A stretch of 64,000 nucleotides of DNA from an uncultured Collinsella sp. (lineage in GTDB: Bacteria > Actinomycetota > Coriobacteriia > Coriobacteriales > Coriobacteriaceae). Of this stretch, positions 44,987 through 54,872 are shown in pieces (position 1 is the stretch's first letter; each line of letters opens with the position of its first letter). The stretch covers positions 25,890 to 89,889 of the forward strand of contig UQKL01000010.1 of assembly GCA_900541695.1 (NCBI GenBank), in the 5' to 3' direction. The notes beneath the pieces are model-generated. The model ran no database searches. It worked only from the letters and a program-made list of their open reading frames with translations, and was not told the origin of the DNA. The position numbers and the translations under genes are program-made.

Positions 44987-45697
44987 ATGGCGCAGCGCGA
45001 GCAACACGAACGGGTTAAACGGATGGACCGCTGGGCAGAAAAGCTGCTCGGCCATAAGGCGATGGTCGTGGCGATCCTGGTTGTCATTGCCGCCGCGAGC
45101 GGCTTGGCGATGGCAGGTTTTGGTGGTCACTCCAGCGACGTATCGTTTGAGCGTAGTGATGAGGCGAGCGCCTCGGATGTGCGCGGGGCCGGGGATGCCT
45201 CTCCTGACGATGCCGATGAGCCGTCTGCCAAGAGCTCCTCTGCTGCCGAGGTGTACGTCGATGTTGATGGCGCCGTTGTGAAGCCTGGCGTGTACCGGCT
45301 TAAAGATGGAGCACGGGTGTCCCAGGCGATTGATGCCGCCGGAGGGCTTACGGCCGAGGCGGATGTGACGGTTCTTAACCGTGCGTCCAAGATCACCGAT
45401 GGTCAAAAGATCTATGTGCCGACGGTAGGGGAGCAACAAACGGCTGCGGCCGTCGGCGCCGCCGAAAGCAGTGCTTCCACGACCCCTGGTACAGGGTCTT
45501 CGTCGGGACTTGTGAATATCAATACGGCAAGTGCGGCGGAGCTGCAGACGCTTTCGGGCATCGGGCCTTCTATGGCCCAGTCAATTATCGACGAACGGAC
45601 GCAAAACGGGGCCTTTGCCTCGGTCGATGACCTTATGCGCGTATCGGGGATCGGTGAGAAGAAACTCGCCAAAATTAAAGATTGCATCTGCGTATGA
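44987..45697 (+). CDS. comEA: Competence protein ComEA
   Basis: ComEA is a membrane-anchored double-stranded DNA receptor for transformation. One membrane segment (about residues 26-45, VVAILVVIAAASGLAMAGF) is followed by a Ser/Ala/Asp-rich linker, an SLBB domain (VYVDVDGAVVKPGVYRL) and a C-terminal helix-hairpin-helix pair (LVNINTASAAELQTLSGIG). The 236 residues start at ATG 44987 with TTGGGAGGTG upstream. It overlaps comEC by ATGA. Confidence 0.94.
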   Translation: MAQREQHERVKRMDRWAEKLLGHKAMVVAILVVIAAASGLAMAGFGGHSSDVSFERSDEASASDVRGAGDASPDDADEPSAKSSSAAEVYVDVDGAVVKPGVYRLKDGARVSQAIDAAGGLTAEADVTVLNRASKITDGQKIYVPTVGEQQTAAAVGAAESSASTTPGTGSSSGLVNINTASAAELQTLSGIGPSMAQSIIDERTQNGAFASVDDLMRVSGIGEKKLAKIKDCICV

Positions 45698-47997
45698 GTG
45701 CGACCGAGCGCGAGCATGTGATGCCACCGCGCCCATTGATGCCGTGGGCGATAGCCCTTTGTGCCGGCTTGTGTGCGAGCTGTGGGTTAGTGCTTAACAT
45801 GGCGGCCGATGCGCTGCTGGGAGAGCGGGCGGCGCCCGTCACATTGCTTATGGCCATTCCCTTCGCGGCTGCGACGTGCATCGTATTGGCACGGTCCTGT
45901 ATGCGTCTTGTGCGGTGGAAGCGATGGCTGTATGCCGCGGCCCTTGGCCTCGTTGCGGGAGCGGTCGTGTCCGCGGCTTGGGCGATAGGAGCGCTACACG
46001 CATCGAGGGCACTGGATAATCGGGCTGCGAGCAGTCTTGAGTTTGTTGTGCACGGCGATCCGTCCATCAATGACGGTGTGTACTCCTATACCTGCGATGC
46101 GTTTGCGGGCGAAAAGCATTTGGGTCAGGTATGGCTGTCGTGCGATCGTGAGCTCGGCGTCGGTTCGCATGTACGTGCTATCGGTCGAATTTCGCGCTTT
46201 GAGAATGATGCGTATGGGCGCTCACGCGTGCTTCGGGGCGAGCTTCGAAAGGTTAAAGTCGTCCGGTTGGTATCGATCGACGAGGGCCCTCCAGGCCCGT
46301 TGTCTTGGCTTCGAAACGAGCTCCTTGCCGTTATCGCGCCCGCGACCGATCCAGCGCGCTCGCTCATTGCCGGCGTTGTCTGCGGACGCTCGGCCGAGCT
46401 GCGTGCCCAGCCGGCGGGCGATTGGTTTTCGGTAACGGGCACCGCACATCTTATCGCTGTCTCGGGTAGTCATCTTGCCATCGTGGGGTTTGTGATTGAG
46501 AGCGCCCTGCAAAAGACACGCCTCTCTCGTGGGCTGCAGCGGGGGCTGTTGGTGCTGGCCCTCGCTGCCTATGCCGTTTTTACGGGCGCTTCGCCCTCGG
46601 CCGTGCGCGCGTGCTGCATGGTGGCGGCGTCGCTTGTCGCCAACGGCGCCGGGCGTCGTCGGCATGGCCTCTCGGCTCTGTTCGTCACCATGGCAATCTT
46701 TGTGTTGCTGCGTCCGACGGTATTGTTCGAAATGGGTTTTCAGCTTTCGTGCGCCAGTGTCTTTGCCATCCTTTGTTTTTGCCCCTACGCCACCTACGCC
46801 TTGGGCGAGCTGGGCATGCCATCGGGTGTCGCCAGCGTTTTGTCTGTCACGCTGTGCTCGCAGCTGGCGACACTTCCCGTTACGATTCCCGCATTTGAGA
46901 CGTTTTCGCTCATTGCCCCACTTGCAAATGCCGTGATCGGTCCGGTGATAAGCGTGCTGCTCGCTGTATCGGTTGTGCTGGTGCCCTGCTCGCTTGTGCC
47001 GCTGCTGCGTCACGGGGCGCTCGTGGTGCCCATGATTGTCGCCCGCTGTGCGCTGTTCTTTGAACAGCTCTTTGCTGCCGTTCCGGGCGCATCCGTAAGC
47101 GTGCCGCCCGATACGCCCTTGGTGTATGTGGTGCCATTCGCGCTGGTGGCCCTCTTGGTCTGGTGGCCACGCCCCCGCGCGCGGAGCATGGCAGCGGGGC
47201 TGCTGTGTTTAATGCTCGCAGCGGGTGTTCCGTATGTCTATTGGGATCGATGTGCGCCGCCTTCGGTAACGGTCCTCGATGTTGGCCAGGCCGATGCGAT
47301 TCTGGTTCGTCAGGGTGGCGCCGTGGCACTCGTCGACTGTGGGCTCGATGACCGCGTGGTGTCGGCGTTGGTTCGCAATAACGTCCACCATATCGACGCC
47401 GTCTTCGTGACGCATTGGGATGAAGACCATTGGGGCGGTCTTCCCGATGTGCTCGATCAGTTTTCGGTTGGAACCATTGCGGTCGCGGCCGATGCACTTG
47501 ACGGCGCGCCTACTGAGGTTCTGAATCGCCCGGGCGTAACGTATATGCAGGTGGCTCGCGGGGACACGATCGATATCGGCACATTTCGGGCTCGTGTGAT
47601 GTGGCCGTTTGACACGGTGGATGGTGAGGGCAATGAAGACTCGCTTGTCTTGCTGCTCAGTTATGCCCAGGGAGGCCAGAGTCTCCGCTTGCTGCTCACC
47701 GGTGATGCCGAGCTCGATCAGGAGCGCGAGTTTGTACAGGAGGTGGGAGATATCGATGTGCTCAAGCTGGGGCATCATGGCTCAAAAGTTTCCGTCGACA
47801 CAGACCTGCTGGGCACGCTTAAGCCCGAGTTCTCTATCGCGAGCGCCGGCGAGGGGAATCGTTACGGCCATCCGTCGGATGCCTGCATCGATGCAGTTAA
47901 GGAAGCGGGTGGTGCGTTCGCATGCACCATCGAACACGGCGACATTGCCGTCACGCCGACTGCGAAGGGCTTTGCCATGCGATGCCAGCGACCGTGA
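45694..47997 (+). CDS. comEC: ComEC/Rec2 DNA uptake channel
   Basis: ComEC passes single-stranded DNA across the membrane. It has N-terminal membrane segments and an OB-like region (DUF4131), the polytopic competence domain (HLIAVSGSHLAIVG, ASPSAVRACCM), and a C-terminal metallo-beta-lactamase-like domain (VLDVGQADAILV, THWDEDHWGGL, LKLGHHGSKVS) that may degrade the other strand. All 767 residues look intact. The ATG overlaps the comEA stop. Confidence 0.94.
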   Translation: MSATEREHVMPPRPLMPWAIALCAGLCASCGLVLNMAADALLGERAAPVTLLMAIPFAAATCIVLARSCMRLVRWKRWLYAAALGLVAGAVVSAAWAIGALHASRALDNRAASSLEFVVHGDPSINDGVYSYTCDAFAGEKHLGQVWLSCDRELGVGSHVRAIGRISRFENDAYGRSRVLRGELRKVKVVRLVSIDEGPPGPLSWLRNELLAVIAPATDPARSLIAGVVCGRSAELRAQPAGDWFSVTGTAHLIAVSGSHLAIVGFVIESALQKTRLSRGLQRGLLVLALAAYAVFTGASPSAVRACCMVAASLVANGAGRRRHGLSALFVTMAIFVLLRPTVLFEMGFQLSCASVFAILCFCPYATYALGELGMPSGVASVLSVTLCSQLATLPVTIPAFETFSLIAPLANAVIGPVISVLLAVSVVLVPCSLVPLLRHGALVVPMIVARCALFFEQLFAAVPGASVSVPPDTPLVYVVPFALVALLVWWPRPRARSMAAGLLCLMLAAGVPYVYWDRCAPPSVTVLDVGQADAILVRQGGAVALVDCGLDDRVVSALVRNNVHHIDAVFVTHWDEDHWGGLPDVLDQFSVGTIAVAADALDGAPTEVLNRPGVTYMQVARGDTIDIGTFRARVMWPFDTVDGEGNEDSLVLLLSYAQGGQSLRLLLTGDAELDQEREFVQEVGDIDVLKLGHHGSKVSVDTDLLGTLKPEFSIASAGEGNRYGHPSDACIDAVKEAGGAFACTIEHGDIAVTPTAKGFAMRCQRP

Positions 47998-48005
47998 TGA
48001 CATCG

Positions 48006-48035
48006 TTGGCGCGCGGTGGACCCCTGGGCTAAAAT
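48006..48035 (+). promoter_or_regulatory. Likely promoter of holA
   Basis: TTGGCG, an 18 bp spacer and TAAAAT, about 40 bp before the holA start and just after the comEC stop. Confidence 0.5.
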
Positions 48036-48075
48036 GGCACGGTACGAATTCGAGTGTGTGCGAGAGGGGAGCGCA

Positions 48076-49038
48076 ATGTCCGAAACCGGTCTGCTGCCGG
48101 CATATCTGATCGTCGGTACCGATGGGGTCAAGCGCGACCACGCCGTCTCGCGTATGAAAGCTCGCTTGGAAAAGTCGGGTATGGTTGAGTTCAACCTCGA
48201 TGAACGCGACATGACGAAAGATCCCGATATCGAGTCGATCATCGGCTCGCTCAATACCTTTCCCATGGGCAGCGAGTTTCGCCTGGTGATCCTCGACGGC
48301 TGCTCCAAGCTTGCCAAGGCGGTCTCGGAACCGCTTGTCGAGTACCTCGCAAGTCCCAGCCCCACGACGGTCTGTCTCATTATTGCCGACTCACTTGCCA
48401 AGAATACGCGCCTGTATAAGGCAATCGCCAAGATCGACAAGAAGGCTATCGTCGATTGTTCGGGTACCAAGCGCTGGGAACTGCCGCGCCGCGTTCAGCA
48501 GATGGCGACGCAGCGCGGTAAGTCCATCTCGACGGCTGCTGCCGAGGAGCTCGTCTCGCGCTCGGGCGAGAACACCCGCATGCTCGATAACGACTTGGCC
48601 AAGCTTGCCCAGATGGTCGAGGCGCCGCAAATTGAGCTTGCCGATGTGGAGCGCTGGATCGTGCGCACGGCCGAAGTTCAGCCCTGGGACTTCCTCAATG
48701 CCGTCTCGGCCCGCGATATGCGCCGCTCGCTTGAGCTCTTTGGGCTGCTGCCCGCCAAGAGCTATGTGTGGACCTACACGCTGCTATGCGGTCGCATCCG
48801 CGAGTTGATCGTCGCCAAGGCGCTCGACTCTCGTGGGCAGGGGCGTGAGCTCGCCGCGACACTCAAGCTTCAGGCCTGGCAGGTCAAAAATCACCTGACC
48901 TGGGCACGCCGCTTTTCGATGGCGGAGCTTGTCGCTGCGCTCGAGGGCGCGGTCGATGTGGAGCTCGCACTGAAGGGTTCTGCCGATTCGGAGACCGCGC
49001 TTTTGCTCTGGATTACGAACATCTTGAGAAAATCGTGA
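48076..49038 (+). CDS. holA: DNA polymerase III delta subunit
   Basis: HolA opens the sliding clamp in the clamp loader. The 320 residues show the AAA-like N-terminal region (PAYLIVGTDGVKRDHAVSRM), FRLVILDGCSKLAK, and the C-terminal collar (WQVKNHLTWARRFSMAELVA). ATG 48076 has GAGAGGGGAGCG upstream. The comEA-comEC-holA-rpsT order matches Firmicutes and Actinobacteria. Confidence 0.92.
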   Translation: MSETGLLPAYLIVGTDGVKRDHAVSRMKARLEKSGMVEFNLDERDMTKDPDIESIIGSLNTFPMGSEFRLVILDGCSKLAKAVSEPLVEYLASPSPTTVCLIIADSLAKNTRLYKAIAKIDKKAIVDCSGTKRWELPRRVQQMATQRGKSISTAAAEELVSRSGENTRMLDNDLAKLAQMVEAPQIELADVERWIVRTAEVQPWDFLNAVSARDMRRSLELFGLLPAKSYVWTYTLLCGRIRELIVAKALDSRGQGRELAATLKLQAWQVKNHLTWARRFSMAELVAALEGAVDVELALKGSADSETALLLWITNILRKS

Positions 49039-49087
49039 TGATACCTGCCTATTTGACAAATTCGTTCTATCCCTTTGAGGGGGAGCG

Positions 49088-49096
49088 TGCTATAGT
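49088..49096 (+). promoter_or_regulatory. Extended -10 of rpsT
   Basis: TGCTATAGT lies 76 bp before rpsT. A TTGACA at 49053 is too far to be its -35, so the TG extension may compensate. Confidence 0.55.
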
Positions 49097-49171
49097 AGGC
49101 GCTTGCATGACCTCACCGTGTCTCAGAGGTGTCATACATTTTTTGCAAGGAACTCGAAAGGAACTCCAGAA

Positions 49172-49438
49172 GTGGCAAACATCAAGTCTCAGAAGAAGCG
49201 TATCCGCACCAATGAGGCAGCTCGCATGCGTAACAAGGCTGTCAAGTCCGAGCTCAAGACGCTGACCAAGCACGTCCAGTCCGCCGTCGCCGAGGGCGAC
49301 GCCGAGAAGGCCCAGGCTGCCCTCAAGACCGTCACCAAGCGTCTCGACATGGCTGCCGCCAAGCATGTTATCCACAAGAACCAGGCTTCCAACCGCAAGT
49401 CCGGTCTTGCCAAGCTCGTGAACAGCATCAACGCCTAA
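49172..49438 (+). CDS. rpsT: 30S ribosomal protein S20
   Basis: S20 (bS20) binds 16S rRNA. The start [20 protein letters not shown] and end [15 protein letters not shown] are typical. GTG 49172 is chosen for GAAAGGA upstream and the conserved ANIKS start, giving 88 residues. It has its own -10 and terminator. Confidence 0.97.
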   Translation: MANIKSQKKRIRTNEAARMRNKAVKSELKTLTKHVQSAVAEGDAEKAQAALKTVTKRLDMAAAKHVIHKNQASNRKSGLAKLVNSINA

Positions 49439-49474
49439 GTTGTAAATTTCACACCACACAGATTACGCGCATAA

Positions 49475-49509
49475 ATGGAGCCTGTTTTATGGAACAGGCT
49501 CCATTTTTT
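49475..49509 (+). terminator. Rho-independent terminator after rpsT
   Basis: ATGGAGCCTGTT and AACAGGCTCCAT form a perfect 12 bp stem with a TTATGG loop, then TTTTTTG. lepA starts only 25 nt later. Confidence 0.93.
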
Positions 49510-49521
49510 GTACCGCTCGGG

Positions 49522-49527
49522 TAAGAT
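49522..49527 (+). promoter_or_regulatory. -10 element giving a leaderless lepA mRNA
   Basis: TAAGAT ends 7 nt before the lepA ATG, so transcription should start at or next to the A of the start codon. No Shine-Dalgarno lies before the ATG. Confidence 0.5.
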
Positions 49528-49534
49528 AGTCCGC

Positions 49535-51346
49535 ATGAATACTTCAATTGACATTTCCCACATCCGCAACTTCTCGATCGTTGCGCACATCGACCATGGC
49601 AAGTCCACGATCAGTGACCGCATCCTCGAGCTCACCCATACCGTCGACGAGCGCGATATGGAGTCGCAGCTGCTCGACACCATGGATATCGAGCGCGAGC
49701 GCGGCATCACGATCAAGTCTAATGCCGTTCGCGTGTCCTATGACGCCGACGATGGTGAGACGTATCAGTTCAACCTGATCGATACGCCGGGCCACGTGGA
49801 CTTTACCTACGAGGTCTCGCGTTCGCTTGCCGCCTGCGAGGGTGCGGTGCTTGTCGTCGACGCCACGCAGGGCGTCGAGGCGCAGACCGTCTCCAACGCG
49901 ACGCTCGCCATGAACGCCAACTTGGATATCGTGCCCGCTATCAACAAGATCGACCTGCCGTCGGCACACCCCGACGAGGTCAAGACCGAGATCGAGGACG
50001 ACCTGGCGATTCCCGCCGACGATGCCGTATGCGTATCGGGCAAGACCGGCGAGGGCATTCACGATCTGCTGGAGTCTATCGTCTTTTTGATCTCTCCGCC
50101 CAAGGGCGATGCGAACGCGCCGCTCAAGGCGCTTATCCTGGATTCGTATTTCGATGAGTACCGCGGCGTCGTTGCCACGGTCCGCGTCTTTGACGGCTCC
50201 ATCAAGAAGGGCGATACCCTGCGCATGATGCAGGCAGAAGGTGACTTCTTGGTCGACGGCGTGGGCGTCAAGCGTCCTGCCGAGACCCCGGTTGACGCAC
50301 TGACGGTTGGCGAGGTCGGCTACGTGGTCACGGGTCTGAAGGATCCTGAGGCCGTGCACGTGGGCGATACCCTCACGTGGGCGTCTAATCCCTGCCCCGA
50401 GCCGCTTCCCGGTTACCGCGAGGCCAAGCCCATGGTCTATACGGGCCTGTTTCCGATCGACAACAAGGATTACGAGAACCTGCGCGACGCTCTCGATAAG
50501 CTGCACGTCAACGACCCGTCGTTGGTGTGGGAGCCCGAGACCTCGGTGGCGCTCGGCTTTGGCTTCCGCGTGGGCTTCTTAGGCCTGCTGCATATGGAAG
50601 TCGTCAAGGAGCGCCTGGAGCGCGAGTTCAACCTTGACCTCATTGCTACGAGCCCTTCGGTGGACTATCACGTCTATAAGACCGACGGCGAGATGATTGA
50701 TGTTCGCAGCCCGCAGGATCTGCCCGAGGCTACGCGCATCGAGCGCATTGAGGAGCCTTACCTCAAGGCCAAAATTATCTGCCCGCCCGAGTATACGGGT
50801 GCCGTCATGCAGCTCGCTATCGAGCACCGCGGCATTACAACTGACATGATCCATCTCACGAGCAAATCGGTCGAGATGCGCTTTGACATGCCGCTCGCCG
50901 AGCTCATCCTGGACTTCTTTGACCAGCTCAAGAGTCGCACCAAGGGCTATGCCTCACTCGACTACGAGTTCAACGAGTACCGTCCCTCCGAACTCGTCAA
51001 GCTCGATATTTTGCTTTCGGGCGATGAGGTGGACGCGCTTTCGTTTATCGTGCACAAGGATAAGGCCTATGGCCTGGCCCGCGGGCTGTGCGACAAGCTC
51101 AAGGAAATCATCCCGCGCCAGCTGTTCGAGGTGCCTATTCAGGGCGCCATCGGCAACAAGATCATTGCCCGCTCTACCGTCAAGGCGCGTCGCAAGGACG
51201 TTTTGGCCAAGTGCTATGGCGGCGATATCTCGCGAAAGCGCAAGCTGCTCGAGAAGCAGAAAGAGGGCAAGAAGCGCATGAAGGCCATCGGTTCGGTCGA
51301 GGTCCCGCAGGAGGCCTTTATGGCGATCCTAAAGGTAGACGAGTAA
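49535..51346 (+). CDS. lepA: Elongation factor 4 (LepA)
   Basis: LepA is a translational GTPase that back-translocates stalled ribosomes or aids assembly. G1 [25 protein letters not shown] and the unique C-terminal domain ([24 protein letters not shown] cut by [10 protein letters not shown]) are present. The 603 residues start at ATG 49535, which gives [20 protein letters not shown] as expected. There is no ribosome site, matching a leaderless mRNA. Confidence 0.96.
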   Translation: MNTSIDISHIRNFSIVAHIDHGKSTISDRILELTHTVDERDMESQLLDTMDIERERGITIKSNAVRVSYDADDGETYQFNLIDTPGHVDFTYEVSRSLAACEGAVLVVDATQGVEAQTVSNATLAMNANLDIVPAINKIDLPSAHPDEVKTEIEDDLAIPADDAVCVSGKTGEGIHDLLESIVFLISPPKGDANAPLKALILDSYFDEYRGVVATVRVFDGSIKKGDTLRMMQAEGDFLVDGVGVKRPAETPVDALTVGEVGYVVTGLKDPEAVHVGDTLTWASNPCPEPLPGYREAKPMVYTGLFPIDNKDYENLRDALDKLHVNDPSLVWEPETSVALGFGFRVGFLGLLHMEVVKERLEREFNLDLIATSPSVDYHVYKTDGEMIDVRSPQDLPEATRIERIEEPYLKAKIICPPEYTGAVMQLAIEHRGITTDMIHLTSKSVEMRFDMPLAELILDFFDQLKSRTKGYASLDYEFNEYRPSELVKLDILLSGDEVDALSFIVHKDKAYGLARGLCDKLKEIIPRQLFEVPIQGAIGNKIIARSTVKARRKDVLAKCYGGDISRKRKLLEKQKEGKKRMKAIGSVEVPQEAFMAILKVDE

Positions 51347-51350
51347 GTCC

Positions 51351-52394
51351 ATGGCGCTTTCTGAATACAGCAAGCGTCTGCTGGGCGCCTATGCCGAGCA
51401 GCCGTTCCTTATGGCTCCCATGGCGGGCGTAACCGACCCCGCCTATCGCATCATGTGTCGCCGCCGCGGTGCCAACCTTGCCTACAGCGAGATGGTGAGC
51501 GTTGCGGGCCTTGCCTATGCCAGCAACAAGACGTGGCGCCTGGTGTTGCCGGCCGACGAGGAGCAGCAGATCTGCGTGCAGCTCTTTGGTTCCAAGCCCG
51601 ATCAGTTTGCGGGTGCCGTCGCTGCCGTCGAGGAACGCGTGGGCGATCGCCTGTCATTGATTGATATCAACATGGCCTGTCCGGCTCGCAAGGTCGTTAC
51701 CAAGGGCGAGGGCTCGGCGCTTATGCGTACGCCCGACCTGGCCGAGCAGATTGTCGAGGCAGCGGTGGGCGCGGCGCATGTTCCCGTGACCGTGAAGATT
51801 CGCAAGGGCTTTTACGCCGAAGACCGCAATGCCGCGACGTTTGCCCAGATGCTCGAGGGGGCAGGGGCAGCTGCGGTGGCGGTGCACGGCCGCTGTGCCA
51901 CGCAGCTCTATACGGGCCAGGCCGATTGGTCGGTCGTCGATGAGGTGGCCGACGCCGTCGAGATTCCCGTTATCGGTTCGGGCGATGTGTTCTGCGCCGA
52001 GGATGCGGCGGAACGCCTGCGCAACTCGGGCGCCAGTGCCGTGTTTATCGCGCGCGGTATCTATGGCAACCCCTGGGTGTTCGGTGATGCTCGAGCCCTT
52101 GCACTCGATGGCACGCCAGTACCGGTGCGTAGCTCGGTCGAGCGCCTGGATGCCCTGCGCGAGCACCTGACGCTCACGCATGAGCTGTTGCCGCTTATGT
52201 CACGTGCCCGCACGTACGCGAGCTGGTATCTTAAGGGCATGCCCCATGCCGCCGCCTGGCGCGCGCAGGTGGTGCGCTGCTCCACATACGAGGAGTTCAT
52301 GGCATTGGTCGATGATATCGAGCGCGATGTGGTGGCCTGCGAGGCCGCGCTTGCCGCCGGCGAGTCGGTGCCCGCTCATCCGCTGGAGGCCTAA
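51351..52394 (+). CDS. dusB: tRNA-dihydrouridine synthase
   Basis: A flavin enzyme that reduces uridine in the tRNA D-loop. It shows MAPMAGVTDPAYR, LFGSKPDQ, the catalytic Cys in INMACPARKV, KIRKGF, HGRCATQLYTG and IGSGDVF. At 347 residues it is DusB-like; the exact paralogue class is inferred. It lies between lepA and hemW, possibly reading through from lepA. Confidence 0.92.
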   Translation: MALSEYSKRLLGAYAEQPFLMAPMAGVTDPAYRIMCRRRGANLAYSEMVSVAGLAYASNKTWRLVLPADEEQQICVQLFGSKPDQFAGAVAAVEERVGDRLSLIDINMACPARKVVTKGEGSALMRTPDLAEQIVEAAVGAAHVPVTVKIRKGFYAEDRNAATFAQMLEGAGAAAVAVHGRCATQLYTGQADWSVVDEVADAVEIPVIGSGDVFCAEDAAERLRNSGASAVFIARGIYGNPWVFGDARALALDGTPVPVRSSVERLDALREHLTLTHELLPLMSRARTYASWYLKGMPHAAAWRAQVVRCSTYEEFMALVDDIERDVVACEAALAAGESVPAHPLEA

Positions 52395-52396
52395 CG

Positions 52397-53629
52397 GTGG
52401 CCGTTACCGCGCTGTACGTCCACGTGCCGTTTTGCGCCCAAAAGTGCCGATACTGCGACTTTGACTCACGCAGTTTTGCTTCGTGCGACCTGAGTGCTGC
52501 GCTCGATGTCTATTTTGAGCAACTGTATGCGCGCCTCGATGCCTTTGGCGACGCAGGCGCGCTTGCGCAGGTCCGCACCGTCTATGTTGGCGGCGGTACG
52601 CCGTCGCTGGCAGGAGAGCGTCTGGTGGAGCTTGCCCGGCGTATTTGCATGTGGTGCAAGCCCGTTGAGTTTACCTGCGAGGCCAATCCCGAGTCGTTGA
52701 CCGCCGGGCTTGCCACTGCGCTTGCCAAGGTCGGTGTCACACGCGTCTCTCTGGGAGTTCAAACCCTTGACAACGCCGAGCTTGCTGCGATTGGCCGTAT
52801 TCACGATGCCGATCGGGCGCTCGCTGCCATCACGACGGTTAAGGACGCTGGGCTCGATGTGTCCTGCGACCTGATGTGCGGACTTCCCGGGCAGACCGCC
52901 GTAAGCTGGCAACGCACGCTCGATGGCGTGCTGGCGGCGGCGCCGCATCATGTGTCGGTGTACCCGCTCACGCTCGAGGAGGGCACGCCGCTCTACCACA
53001 TGGCGTGTCGCGACGAGTCGCTCGAGCCCGACGAGGATTTTCAGGCTGCGTGCATGGACGCGGCGCGTGAGTGCCTGGGTGCGGCCGGCTATCACCCGTA
53101 TGAGGTGGCAAGCTACGCGCTCGACGGACATGAGTGTGCCCACAACATTGCCTATTGGACAGGACGGGGCTATCTGGGCTTGGGCCGCTCTGCCGCCGGT
53201 ATGCTCGACGCCGAGGATTTCGATCGCTTGGCCGGGCTGTTTCCCGACGTGCCTGCTCGCGGCGATGCGTATCGCGTGCGCTTGGTGCAACGCGACGACG
53301 CCGCGACGACGTTTGATGCCGAGTATCTGTCGCAGCGCGAGGCTGCGGCCGAGGATTTGATGCTCGCCTGCCGCATGACGCGTGGCATTGGGCCCGATCT
53401 GTTGGTTCGCTCGGCAAGCGTGATCGCTGCAGACGAGCTGGTGGCGGCCTGTGACCGTGCGCTCGAGTTGGGTCTTGCCACTTGGGTGCCCGATTATGTC
53501 GAGGGGCATGCGGGGTGCGTCGCCTCGAAAGACGTTATCGCAGGTCGTGCCCACGCCCGTTTAGCGCCCACCCACTTGGGCTGGCTCGATGGAAATGTGC
53601 TGTTCGAGCTGTTTTGGGGTCTAGCTTAG
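52397..53629 (+). CDS. hemW: Radical SAM heme chaperone HemW
   Basis: HemW is a radical-SAM protein that binds heme and delivers it to client proteins; it is often misnamed coproporphyrinogen oxidase. The CxxxCxxC cluster is in HVPFCAQKCRYCDFDS, followed by GGGTPS and GVQTLD. The 410 residues start at GTG 52397 after GGAGG in the dusB end. Position next to lepA is widespread. Confidence 0.9.
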   Translation: MAVTALYVHVPFCAQKCRYCDFDSRSFASCDLSAALDVYFEQLYARLDAFGDAGALAQVRTVYVGGGTPSLAGERLVELARRICMWCKPVEFTCEANPESLTAGLATALAKVGVTRVSLGVQTLDNAELAAIGRIHDADRALAAITTVKDAGLDVSCDLMCGLPGQTAVSWQRTLDGVLAAAPHHVSVYPLTLEEGTPLYHMACRDESLEPDEDFQAACMDAARECLGAAGYHPYEVASYALDGHECAHNIAYWTGRGYLGLGRSAAGMLDAEDFDRLAGLFPDVPARGDAYRVRLVQRDDAATTFDAEYLSQREAAAEDLMLACRMTRGIGPDLLVRSASVIAADELVAACDRALELGLATWVPDYVEGHAGCVASKDVIAGRAHARLAPTHLGWLDGNVLFELFWGLA

Positions 53630-53639
53630 GCCGCTCGGG

Positions 53640-53645
53640 TAGAAT
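53640..53645 (+). promoter_or_regulatory. Possible -10 before the membrane DnaJ
   Basis: TAGAAT sits in CCGCTCGGGTAGAAT, which closely matches the lepA promoter CCGCTCGGGTAAGAT. It predicts a leader of about 35 nt. Confidence 0.4.
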
Positions 53646-53687
53646 TACCGCAATATATACGCTGCTGTGAGCAGGAGGTTGCCGCGC

Positions 53688-54791
53688 ATGGCGACGATGA
53701 ACGAAAAAGATTACTACGAGATTTTGGGTGTCTCCAAGGACGCCACCTCGCGTGATATACAGAAGGCCTTCCAGCAAAAGGCCCGCAAGCTCCATCCGGA
53801 CGTCAACAAAGAACCTGATGCCGAGGAAAAGTTTAAAGAGGTTTCCGAGGCCTACGCCGTGCTTTCGGACGAGCAGAAGCGTGCGCGCTACGACGCCATG
53901 CGCTCGGGCAACCCCTTCGCCGGCGCTCCTACGGCTTCGCCCTATGGCGGCGGCTACGCCGGCAGCGCAGGCTATGGCAATCCCTTTGAGGGCGGCTTTC
54001 CCTTTGGTGGCGCCTGGGGCCAGCCGCGTCGCGGGCAGGCTGCCTATAATCCCGAGAACGGCGCCAACGTGGTCGTCGATATCAAGCTCGACGCTAAGGA
54101 GGCCAAGGGCGGTGCCCGCAAGACCGTCCGCTATACGCGCTTCGATACCTGTGGCCACTGCGGAGGCTCGGGTTCTGTTTCGTCCGAGCATGCACATACC
54201 TGTCCGAGCTGCGGTGGTCGCGGCCACATCGATGTCGACCTGTCCTTCCTGTTCGGTGCCGGCACGTTTCAGTCGGTCTGCCCCGAGTGCGGCGGTTCCG
54301 GTAAGGTCGTCGCCGACCCCTGCCCCGATTGCGGCGGCAGCGGCCGTGTCCGTGTGACCTCCGAGCAGACGATTGAGTTTCCTGCCGGTACGCACGATGG
54401 CGGCGAGGTCCGCATTGGCGGCATGGGTCACGCCGGCACCAACGGTGCCTCGGGTGGCGATCTGGTCGGCCGCGCTCATGTCGAGGCCGAGCGTCTGGAG
54501 GGCAAGGCCCGTACCGGTTTTTACCTGATGGGCATCGTGGCGCCGTTTTTGGTGCTGTCGGCCATCTCGGGCGTGTTCTCGGCCTTTGCCGTGATGTGCT
54601 TTATTCCGTTTGCCATGGGCCTGTTCATGGTGGTCTCGGACGGCGTGCTGCACCGCAGCCTGCTGTGGTGGAAGCGCGGCGCGATGCAGTTTGCCAACGG
54701 TTTTGCCAACGGATTTATGTTTGCGCTCGTGTCGGTTTGGTTTGCGAGCTGCTCGCAACGTGCCATGCTTTCGCCCTACGCAATGCAATAA
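53688..54791 (+). CDS. DnaJ-like protein with C-terminal membrane domain
   Basis: This J-domain protein would recruit DnaK at the membrane. Domains in order: J domain (residues 5-70, HPD at 36-38), Gly/Phe-rich linker (74-118), C-terminal domain I (126-265) with four CxxCxGxG zinc modules ([32 protein letters not shown] at 155-218). Domain I ends at [13 protein letters not shown]. Where domain II and the dimerisation helix should follow, there are about 95 residues with three likely membrane segments (278-296, 298-320, 337-355). The ATG follows CAGGAGG. It precedes a complete dnaJ. No frameshift is evident, because the frame and composition continue unbroken. Function beyond the J domain is unknown. 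Confidence 0.88.
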   Translation: MATMNEKDYYEILGVSKDATSRDIQKAFQQKARKLHPDVNKEPDAEEKFKEVSEAYAVLSDEQKRARYDAMRSGNPFAGAPTASPYGGGYAGSAGYGNPFEGGFPFGGAWGQPRRGQAAYNPENGANVVVDIKLDAKEAKGGARKTVRYTRFDTCGHCGGSGSVSSEHAHTCPSCGGRGHIDVDLSFLFGAGTFQSVCPECGGSGKVVADPCPDCGGSGRVRVTSEQTIEFPAGTHDGGEVRIGGMGHAGTNGASGGDLVGRAHVEAERLEGKARTGFYLMGIVAPFLVLSAISGVFSAFAVMCFIPFAMGLFMVVSDGVLHRSLLWWKRGAMQFANGFANGFMFALVSVWFASCSQRAMLSPYAMQ

Positions 54792-54872
54792 CATCAACCC
54801 CTCTGTTTGCGGCCGGCCCAGCTTGGGTATAGGACGCACTGTGACAATAATGAAAGTCGGAAGGATTCGGTC

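Noticed and set aside
53688..54791. The membrane DnaJ as a frameshifted pseudogene
   Set aside because: Coding character continues to the stop, and the hydrophobic tail is organised in clear membrane segments rather than random out-of-frame sequence.
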